A stretch of 12,227 nt of DNA from Aquificaceae bacterium (GTDB taxonomy: Bacteria; Aquificota; Aquificia; Aquificales; Aquificaceae), in assembly GCA_027014185.1 (NCBI GenBank), contig JALWEK010000098.1:1-12227 (forward strand), read 5' to 3'. The translations under genes and the position numbers were made by a program. The notes below the pieces were generated by a model. That model saw nothing but the letters and a program-made list of their open reading frames with translations. It did no database searches and was not told the DNA's origin. Below are positions 7,225-12,227 of the stretch, one piece after another (the first letter of the stretch is position 1; every line of letters begins with the position of its first letter).

Positions 7225-7839
7225 TCAACTCTCCGAAAGGATCTTCAGTATCCTGTTCCTGACCTCGTACAGGCTGTAGGCCATGAGGTCTAGCTTGTCT
7301 ATCTCCTCCGCCTTCTCCTCCTCCCCTATCTCCCTCAGCCATCTGGAGAAATCGTTCGTTGGTTCGCCGTGGTAGAGCCTCGAGGTGACCAGATGGTAGA
7401 AGAGGGAGTGTATCCCGACCTTTCCTACCCCTTCCCTGAACTCCTCCAGGTTCCTCGCCCTTATCCCGAGGTCGATGGTTCTCCTTACCGCCCTTATGAA
7501 GTAGAAGGGCTTGCATATCTTCTCTATTCCGTCTATGTCGGAACGGAGTATATCGAGCATCCTCTCCCTCATGTCGGCTATGCAGACGCACTCCAAGAGA
7601 TCAAGGGCGGAGAACTTCTCCGCTAAGACGGAGAAGCCGTTCTCGGCGAGCCAGTATGCGAAGCTGTTTCCGTAGTCTGTGGGCAGAAAGTGGTACTCAA
7701 AGAGGTTCCTGTAAAGGTGGTAGTAGATGGTGTCATCGTCCACCTCCTTGAGGGCCCTCGCAAAGGAGGCCAGGGTGTTGGCCTTTATCCCCGTGTACTG
7801 GGCTGTCCAGAGCTCGGACCTGAAGGCGAACTCGGTCAT
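7225..7839 (-). CDS. Two-repeat protein of unknown function coupled to treT (possibly DUF5752)
   Basis: The function is unknown. The 204-aa protein is soluble-looking and made of two diverged copies of a roughly 90-residue unit (about 5-98 and 112-201). Matching positions are YYHL (39-42)/FYHL (147-150), NSFAYWL (58-64)/NDFSRWL (162-168), LDLLE (79-83)/LDLMA (183-187) and RERMLDIL (91-98)/RNRILKIL (194-201). The two copies share a regular helical pattern and no obvious catalytic motif. I recall DUF5752-type proteins beside thermophile treT genes, but that is memory and not checked. It lies directly upstream of treT with one base between them, so a role in controlling or assisting TreT is a reasonable inference. 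The ATG has no Shine-Dalgarno sequence; the upstream bases are AT-rich. Confidence 0.85.
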   Translation of the reverse strand: MTEFAFRSELWTAQYTGIKANTLASFARALKEVDDDTIYYHLYRNLFEYHFLPTDYGNSFAYWLAENGFSVLAEKFSALDLLECVCIADMRERMLDILRSDIDGIEKICKPFYFIRAVRRTIDLGIRARNLEEFREGVGKVGIHSLFYHLVTSRLYHGEPTNDFSRWLREIGEEEKAEEIDKLDLMAYSLYEVRNRILKILSES

Positions 7840-7844
7840 ATAAT
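7839..7844 (+). promoter_or_regulatory. -10 box of the bcp promoter, in the divergent start region
   Basis: TATAAT matches the -10 consensus exactly and would start RNA near 7851, giving a leader of about 21 bases to bcp at 7872. It overlaps the first base of the start codon of the divergent 204-aa gene. No convincing -35 lies at 16-19 bases, so this rests on the -10 alone. On the minus strand CATTAT (7844-7849) could start RNA at or next to the ATG of that gene, consistent with a leaderless message. The whole spacer is only 32 bp (7840-7871). Confidence 0.35.
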
Positions 7845-7871
7845 AATGTTAAACTGAAAGGGAGGCAAGGC

Positions 7872-8342
7872 ATGCTGAAAGAAGGGGACAAGGCTCCGGA
7901 TTTCTGTCTCAAGGGAATAGATGAGAAAGGAGAGGAGAAGGAGTTCTGCCTGAAGGATTTCAGGGGTAACAGGCTGATACTTTACTTCTACCCCAAGGAC
8001 AACACCCCCGGGTGCACGGTGGAGGCCTGTGACTTCAGGGACAACCTCAACGTTCTCGTGGAAAGGGGCTACAAGGTTGTGGGCGTGAGCCCGGACAGCG
8101 TCGAGTCCCACAGGAAGTTCAAGGAAAAGTACAACCTCAACTTTCCCCTCCTGAGCGACCCCGATAAGAAGGTCGCCGAGGCGTACGGGGCCTATGGGGA
8201 GAAAAAGATGTACGGTAAGGTGACCAAGGGTATAATCAGGTCCACGTTCCTTATCGACGAAGAGGGGAGGATAAAGAAGGCATGGTACAACGTAAAGGCG
8301 AAAGGTCACGTGGAGAAGCTCCTGAAAGAGCTCGAGGGCTGA
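7872..8342 (+). CDS. bcp: Bcp/PrxQ-type thiol peroxidase (peroxiredoxin)
   Basis: Bcp (PrxQ) reduces hydrogen peroxide and organic peroxides in the cytoplasm using thiols, usually recycled by thioredoxin. The 156-aa protein opens with the family's GDKAPDF (5-11). Its active site is YPKDNTPGCTVEACDF (40-55). C48 is the peroxidatic cysteine and C53, five residues on, the resolving one, as in the atypical two-cysteine BCP class. The segments VVGVSPDS (69-76) and FPLLSDP (91-97), and the late RSTFLID strand, are also typical. Two further cysteines (C12, C26) are unlikely to be catalytic. GGGAGG (7859-7864) supports the ATG. Its 3' part overlaps the only ATG start of nth, linking peroxide removal to oxidised-base repair. 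Confidence 0.95.
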   Translation: MLKEGDKAPDFCLKGIDEKGEEKEFCLKDFRGNRLILYFYPKDNTPGCTVEACDFRDNLNVLVERGYKVVGVSPDSVESHRKFKEKYNLNFPLLSDPDKKVAEAYGAYGEKKMYGKVTKGIIRSTFLIDEEGRIKKAWYNVKAKGHVEKLLKELEG

Positions 8343-8968
8343 GGGAGAGGGCCAAGAAGGTAATAGAGAAGCTCAGGGAGCTATACCCGGACGCCCGGCT
8401 CGAGCTCGAGTTCGACAACGCCTTCCAGCTTCTTATAGAGGCCATACTCGCCGCTCAGGAGTCCGATAAGAAGGTGAACGAGCTCAGAAAGGAGCTCTTC
8501 AAAAAGTACAAGGGGCCGGAGGATTTCGTCAGGGTTCCGTTGGATGAGCTCGAGAGGGATATAAGCTCCATAAACTTTTACCGCAGGAAGGCGAAGCTGA
8601 TAAAGAAGTGCTGTGAGGCGCTGATCAAGGAGTTCGGTGGAGAGATACCGAAGAGCGTGGAAGAAATGGTCAAGCTCCCCGGAGTTGGGAGGAAGACCGC
8701 CAACATGGTCCTGGGAGGGGCCTTCGGCCTCCCGGCGATAATAGTGGACAGGCACGTTCTCAGGGTATCTCAGAGGATAGGCTTTACGAAAGAGAAGGAC
8801 CCCGACAAGGTGGAGTTTGAGCTTATGGATATAGTCCCCAAGGAGCACTGGACGACCTTCTCTTTCCTACTCCTTAACCACGGAAAGAACGTGTGCACGG
8901 CGAAGAATCCTAGGTGTGAGGAGTGCCCTATCTGTGAGCTGTGTGAGTCCTGTAAGGTAAGGTTATAA
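8282..8968 (+). CDS. nth: Endonuclease III (DNA glycosylase/AP lyase)
   Basis: Endonuclease III excises oxidised pyrimidines and cuts the abasic site. The helix-hairpin-helix LPGVGRKTAN (132-141) contains the catalytic Lys138, and Asp156 lies in VDRHVLRV. The C-terminal [4Fe-4S] ligands follow the exact spacing Cys-X6-Cys-X2-Cys-X5-Cys at C205, C212, C215 and C221. AAQESD (57-62) corresponds to the usual SAQxTD segment. Family homology seems to begin near residue 22. The ATG used here lies 61 bases inside bcp and adds about 20 Arg/Glu-rich residues with no clear purpose. A CTG at 8339-8341 overlapping the bcp stop (CTGA) would give a normal-length protein; no in-frame GTG or TTG exists there. 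The start is therefore uncertain, the identity is not. Confidence 0.92.
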   Translation: MVQRKGERSRGEAPERARGLRERAKKVIEKLRELYPDARLELEFDNAFQLLIEAILAAQESDKKVNELRKELFKKYKGPEDFVRVPLDELERDISSINFYRRKAKLIKKCCEALIKEFGGEIPKSVEEMVKLPGVGRKTANMVLGGAFGLPAIIVDRHVLRVSQRIGFTKEKDPDKVEFELMDIVPKEHWTTFSFLLLNHGKNVCTAKNPRCEECPICELCESCKVRL

Positions 8969-8969
8969 T
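8964..8969 (+). promoter_or_regulatory. Possible -10 box before the sensory gene set
   Basis: An exact TATAAT overlaps the nth stop codon and would start RNA near 8976, about 25 bases before the ATG at 9001. No good -35 is visible, and the hexamer partly follows from the Leu-stop codons of nth, so chance is a real alternative. If real, it would let the following genes be transcribed apart from bcp-nth. Confidence 0.25.
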
Positions 8970-9000
8970 GTCCGAAATAGACTAGGGGAAGCAGGGGAAG

Positions 9001-10188
9001 ATGATTAAAAGGGTTCTCTTTAAAGATCTCGATATAAATGTAATAAACCTGGGGAACATATTCGACGAGGCGAGGAAAAGAGGTCTCACGGGCTTCTTCA
9101 GGGCTACCTACTGGAACAGGGACGACTACCTCCTCTTTGTGGATGGGGCTCCTTTTAAGCTTGTGAGCATCTACTCGGACGGCAGGAGGATCGTCGGTGC
9201 TCTGGAGAACTTCAAGCTCGAGGAGAGGGAGGGAACGGGGACCTTTGCGGAATGCACCCTGGACGATCTCGTAGGTTTTCAGGAGTACCATCACGATCCG
9301 GGAAGATCCGGAGCCCTCTTCTTCTTTCCCTTCGGTACCGTGGTCCAGGAGACCACACCCCTTAGCTTTCTGGACCTAGATAAGGAGTTCCTCCTGGCCC
9401 AGAAGAGTCATCTGAGCGGTTACATGGCTCTGTACACCCAGGAGAGACTTCTGGGCATGGTGATATTTCAGGAAGGGGTGCCAGTTGCCGTGTTCGGCGG
9501 TGATAACTCCTTCGCCTCACAGGCGGTGGATTACATCAACGCTAACCTCGTGCCTGCCAAGAGCTTCATGTCCATGTACACCCTAGAGTACGAGATCCTC
9601 AGCTTCATGTACTCCATGCACTCGGACAATGTTCACTCGGTGGACTCGAAGTTCATGACCTACACGGAGGCTAAGGATTTCGTAGAGCAGGGCAAGAGGA
9701 ACGCCATCATCCTTATCGAGGGCGGAGGAATACACAGGTACGACCTCTTCTTCAGAGGCCAGCAGGTGGACAGGCTCGTGAAGGAGAAGGGCCTCTTCGT
9801 TACGGACGAGGAGCCCGCCGGTAGGCTCTCCGTTAAGGCGGAGAACATGCCCGACAGGAGTATATGGGTTTACGAGGTTTCCATAATAGAGAAACCCCTC
9901 CCGATAGAGGTGAGCATAGAGGTAACCTCGGAGGAAGCCACCGTAGTCGAGAGCGAGATTCCCGTGGACAAGGTGGGAGAGGTGAGATCCCTCTTCATAA
10001 AAGAGATAGGCCCGGTGGGGAAGCTGATATGGGAAAAAACCCTCGACGAGCTCAGGTTCAAGGAAAACGCCATGAGCCTCAATCAGGTGAGGATACTGAT
10101 AGAAAGGCTCAAGAAGGAGTTTCCCGAGGAAGAGCTTGCAAAGGAGTTTCTGCGAAAAATCAAGGAAGTTCTGCCCGATATAATGTAG
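9001..10188 (+). CDS. 395-aa repeat protein of unknown function in an MglAB gene set
   Basis: I do not recognise a named family with confidence. The protein looks cytoplasmic, with no signal peptide or membrane segment. It appears to contain related beta-rich units: one at about 27-64 (GLTGFFRATY, then YLLFVDGAPFKLV) and one at about 136-168 (LSGYMALYTQ, then MVIFQEGVPVAVF). A weaker third lies at about 231-260 (AIILIEGGGIHRYDLFFRGQQ). The pattern L-[ST]-G-aromatic followed by a hydrophobic strand and F-x-[DE]-G-x-P recalls DUF4388/PATAN-type modules, which occur with polarity and signalling proteins; this is a resemblance, not an assignment. The C-terminus (about 330-395) is helical and begins FIKEIGPVGKLIWEK. 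The gene starts 32 bases after nth and is followed closely by the HAMP receptor and mglBA, suggesting a shared pathway. Confidence 0.85.
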   Translation: MIKRVLFKDLDINVINLGNIFDEARKRGLTGFFRATYWNRDDYLLFVDGAPFKLVSIYSDGRRIVGALENFKLEEREGTGTFAECTLDDLVGFQEYHHDPGRSGALFFFPFGTVVQETTPLSFLDLDKEFLLAQKSHLSGYMALYTQERLLGMVIFQEGVPVAVFGGDNSFASQAVDYINANLVPAKSFMSMYTLEYEILSFMYSMHSDNVHSVDSKFMTYTEAKDFVEQGKRNAIILIEGGGIHRYDLFFRGQQVDRLVKEKGLFVTDEEPAGRLSVKAENMPDRSIWVYEVSIIEKPLPIEVSIEVTSEEATVVESEIPVDKVGEVRSLFIKEIGPVGKLIWEKTLDELRFKENAMSLNQVRILIERLKKEFPEEELAKEFLRKIKEVLPDIM

Positions 10189-10200
10189 AGGAGGTCGCCG

Positions 10201-11316
10201 ATGGTAGGTAGGTACTTCAAGAACGCGTCCCTCATAGAGAAGTTCGTCATTCCGAACGTCATCATACTCGCCGTGCTTATAGTTTCCATAGGAGCGATAA
10301 GCTACGTTCTCCTCCAGCAGCAGTTGAAGAAACAGGCCCAGGACACACTCAACAACGGCTACAAACTCTTCAGGCAGCTGGTGAACGACAGGGAGAGCTC
10401 GGGTCTCGCGGTCGCTTACCTGGTCAGTCAGGATCCAGACGTGAAGAAGGCCTTGGCCAAGAAGGACAGAAAGCTCCTCTACAAGTACGTTAAGGTCAGA
10501 GCGGATCTGGAGATGCTTACCGGTATATACGACCTCAGGCTCCACTTCCTCACGCCCCTCGCCGTCTCCTTCTTCAGAACCTGGAACCCCGAGAGGTACG
10601 GCATAGACGTATCCAAGTTCAGGAGGATAATAGTCACGGTCGCCCAGAGGAGAACACCCCAGAGGGGTATAGAGGTGGGGCTAAAGAGAACCATAGTTAC
10701 CGGGGCTTACCCGGTTCTAGAGGGTACAGAGTACCTCGGGGCTGTGGAGCTTATTACCCCTTTCAACCCTATCCTTGATCAGCTGAAGGAGCTGACCGGA
10801 ATGGACAGCGTGGTACTCATAAGCCGTAGGGCGGCCACCCACGCCGAGTGGGCAACGAAGGCAGAGAAGGTAGGGAACTTTCTACTCTACTACGAGACGA
10901 ACCCCGTTCTGAGAAATCTCATGCTCCAGGCGAAGGACAAACCGGATACCGTCTTCGTTGTTCAGAACTACGCCGTTATAGCTAAGCCCATATTCGACTT
11001 CTCCAAAAGGAACATAGGTTATCTGATACTGGGTTACGACCTCACTCCCATAATTGACTCCTACAAGGAGCTCGGTATCTACATACTCATGTTCGTCTTC
11101 GTGGGTCTCGTTGTCAGCTTCTTCGTTTCGTACATGATATTCAAGAAGTACGTGGAGGAGCCGATAAACACGCTGATAGAACACACAGAGAGGATAAGTA
11201 TGGGGGACGTGGATCAGAAGATCCCGATCCAGTCGAGGGACGAGATAGGCAGACTTGCGGAAGCCTTCGACAGGATGAGGGTCAGCATAAAGAAGGTTAT
11301 GGACCTCCTCAAGTGA
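10201..11316 (+). CDS. Membrane receptor: Cache-type sensor plus HAMP, no output domain
   Basis: This is a 371-aa single-chain receptor. Its order is: short cytoplasmic N-terminus; TM1 about 16-38; extracytoplasmic sensor about 39-288; TM2 about 292-315; HAMP about 316-369. The sensor includes LRLHFLTPLAVSFFRTWNP (112-130), RRTPQRGIEVG (150-160) and EYLGAVEL (177-184). That pattern resembles double-Cache (dCache_3-like) ligand-binding domains of chemoreceptors and sensor kinases. HAMP is complete, with Pro321 and DEIG (347-350). The protein stops just after HAMP, with no methyl-accepting, kinase or cyclase domain, and the stop is not obviously a lesion. GAGGAGGT (10188-10195) gives a strong ribosome-binding site, and only 12 bases separate it from the preceding gene. 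It may signal through neighbouring MglA/MglB or the 395-aa protein. Confidence 0.88.
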   Translation: MVGRYFKNASLIEKFVIPNVIILAVLIVSIGAISYVLLQQQLKKQAQDTLNNGYKLFRQLVNDRESSGLAVAYLVSQDPDVKKALAKKDRKLLYKYVKVRADLEMLTGIYDLRLHFLTPLAVSFFRTWNPERYGIDVSKFRRIIVTVAQRRTPQRGIEVGLKRTIVTGAYPVLEGTEYLGAVELITPFNPILDQLKELTGMDSVVLISRRAATHAEWATKAEKVGNFLLYYETNPVLRNLMLQAKDKPDTVFVVQNYAVIAKPIFDFSKRNIGYLILGYDLTPIIDSYKELGIYILMFVFVGLVVSFFVSYMIFKKYVEEPINTLIEHTERISMGDVDQKIPIQSRDEIGRLAEAFDRMRVSIKKVMDLLK

Positions 11317-11319
11317 GGC

Positions 11320-11347
11320 TTGATGATGTTGGGGACGGGTGTATCAT
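11320..11347 (+). promoter_or_regulatory. Possible promoter of mglB-mglA
   Basis: TTGATG (11320-11325) and TATCAT (11342-11347) are 16 bases apart; four and five bases match the sigma70 hexamers. Transcription would start near 11354, inside the long AGGAGGAGG stretch, leaving a leader of about 13 bases that still carries a ribosome-binding site. This would explain the 50-base gap after the receptor gene, larger than the others in this set. Confidence 0.35.
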
Positions 11348-11366
11348 TTATTAGGAGGAGGGAAGT

Positions 11367-11858
11367 ATGGAGCTTGACGTAGTTCAATACGAGATAGATG
11401 AGGAGGTTGAGAGGGAGCTCGTGAACGCCTTAAAAAATTTCGTCGCAAGAACCGATGCAGATCTCGTTCTCCTCTCGGACGATGCGGGGAGAATAATATC
11501 CTTTTACGGAAAAAACCTGGATGAGACCCAGGCAGAGTTTCTGGCCAGCATTATAAGCGGTATATTCGGGGCCGCCTTCGAGATGGCCAAGATGGTCTCT
11601 CAGGAAGATCTCCTGGACGCCATACAGTACGAGAGCAAGAAGCAGAACGTTGTGGTGAAGGCGGTCGGTGATAGATTTCTCGTGGGCGTTCTGTGTCCTA
11701 AGAGCGTCGCCCTCGGGACTGTCAGGCTCTTCCTTAAAGAGTTATCTGAGGATTTAAATAAGATATTCGCTTCGGTAAAACCGAAGCCTTCTAAGTTGCT
11801 GAAGCTCTCCCCCGAAGCTGTCGAAGAGAAGCTCAACAAGATACTGGGGGCGACATGA
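11367..11858 (+). CDS. mglB: MglB-like Roadblock/LC7 protein (likely GTPase regulator)
   Basis: MglB is the Roadblock/LC7 partner that stimulates GTP hydrolysis by the small GTPase MglA and marks a cell pole in Myxococcus. The 163-aa protein has the Roadblock pattern: an N-terminal helix (about 10-28), then DADLVLLSDDAGRIISFYG (30-48). A long helix follows, FLASIISGIFGAAFEMAKM (58-76), then the strand VVVKAVGDRFLVGVLCP (95-111) and a last helix (about 114-134). A Pro/Lys linker and a helical tail (about 139-163) extend past the core. A long AGGAGGAGG (11353-11361) precedes the ATG. It overlaps mglA by four bases (ATGA), so the two are coupled. The assignment rests on fold pattern plus the adjacent GTPase; the GTPase-activating role is inferred. 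Confidence 0.87.
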   Translation: MELDVVQYEIDEEVERELVNALKNFVARTDADLVLLSDDAGRIISFYGKNLDETQAEFLASIISGIFGAAFEMAKMVSQEDLLDAIQYESKKQNVVVKAVGDRFLVGVLCPKSVALGTVRLFLKELSEDLNKIFASVKPKPSKLLKLSPEAVEEKLNKILGAT

Positions 11859-12227
11859 AGCTAAAGGTAGTTTACTTCGGAGCATCGCTGGCGGGGAAGA
11901 GCACCAACGTAAAGGTTCTCTATGACATCCTCAAGGAGAAGGGGATCACCAAAGGTGACTACATATCTATGGAAACGGACGAGAACAGGACTCTCTTCGT
12001 TGAGATGTTCCTCAGCTCTATAAACCTTGAGGGGCAGGACATAGACATAAAAGTTCTCACCACGCCGGGGCAGTTCAGATTGCACCCCCTCAGAAAGGTG
12101 ATAATGAAAGGGGTTGATGGTCTGGTTTTCGTCGTGGACAGTTCCAGAGAGAGGGAGAACATAAACTTCCTCGTTCTGAGGGAGACCGCAGCGGTTTTGA
12201 AGGAGCAGGGTTTTGACCTGTACTCCC
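11855..12227 (+). CDS. mglA: MglA-like small GTPase (C-terminal part missing at window edge)
   Basis: MglA is a Ras-like GTPase that switches cell polarity and motility in Myxococcus and occurs widely with MglB. The 124 residues visible have P-loop GASLAGKST (9-17), the family's switch-I-like METDENRTLF (39-48), and TPGQF (69-73) where classical Ras proteins have DxxG. The lost Asp is also typical of MglA. The strand GVDGLVFVVDSS (85-96) follows. The region with the guanine-specificity NKxD motif lies beyond the edge, so completeness cannot be judged. The ATG overlaps the mglB stop codon (ATGA), indicating translational coupling. No lipidation signal or membrane segment is seen at the N-terminus. 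Confidence 0.9.
   Translation, partial: MKLKVVYFGASLAGKSTNVKVLYDILKEKGITKGDYISMETDENRTLFVEMFLSSINLEGQDIDIKVLTTPGQFRLHPLRKVIMKGVDGLVFVVDSSRERENINFLVLRETAAVLKEQGFDLYS

Noticed and set aside
9583..10545. A 320-codon open frame on the minus strand
   Set aside because: It lies antisense to two well-supported genes, has Leu/Tyr/His-rich composition typical of a shadow frame, and shows no recognisable motif or ribosome-binding site that I can see.
11326..11385. Tiny open frame starting in the gap between the receptor and mglB
   Set aside because: It is under 20 codons, overlaps mglB out of frame, and a promoter explains the gap better.

Overview
The window looks like a chromosomal segment of a thermophilic bacterium, probably of the Aquificota type. 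Arg is mostly AGG/AGA and Ile mostly ATA, proteins are rich in K/E/V/R, genes are packed with overlaps and very short gaps, and trehalose-synthesis genes lie beside an MglA/MglB pair. By eye the GC content is a little above 50%, which would suit a Desulfurobacteriaceae-like member better than Aquifex. This placement is inference. No mobile element, CRISPR array or phage gene is visible. No stretch above about 60 bases lacks a gene or RNA.

Left part (1-2149), minus strand: a translation/nucleoid block reading rpsA (ribosomal protein S1), an HU/IHF-family DNA-binding protein, tRNA-Pro(GGG), then the first 15 codons of a further gene that leaves the window. The rpsA promoter is an extended -10 element. 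It overlaps a good sigma70-type promoter firing the other way.

Next (2171-3965), plus strand: an unrecognised 154-aa protein whose 3' end overlaps hslU, the unfoldase of the HslUV protease. HslV is not adjacent.

Trehalose block (3945-7839): otsA (-), otsB (+), treT (-) and an unfamiliar 204-aa two-repeat gene (-) directly upstream of treT. It encodes both the two-step OtsA/OtsB route and a TreT-like single-step glycosyltransferase. The otsB 3' end overlaps treT, the otsA 3' end overlaps hslU, and otsA/otsB share a 27-bp divergent spacer. The three transcription starts of this block lack Shine-Dalgarno sequences, unlike most neighbours.

Right part (7872-12227), plus strand: bcp (peroxiredoxin) overlapping nth (endonuclease III), an oxidative-damage pair. 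They are followed by a four-gene sensory/polarity set: a 395-aa repeat protein of unknown function, a membrane receptor with a Cache-type sensor and HAMP domain but no output domain, an MglB-like Roadblock protein, and an MglA-like small GTPase cut off by the window edge. MglA/MglB set cell polarity and motility in other bacteria. The association with an output-less receptor and a repeat protein is the best candidate here for an undescribed system.
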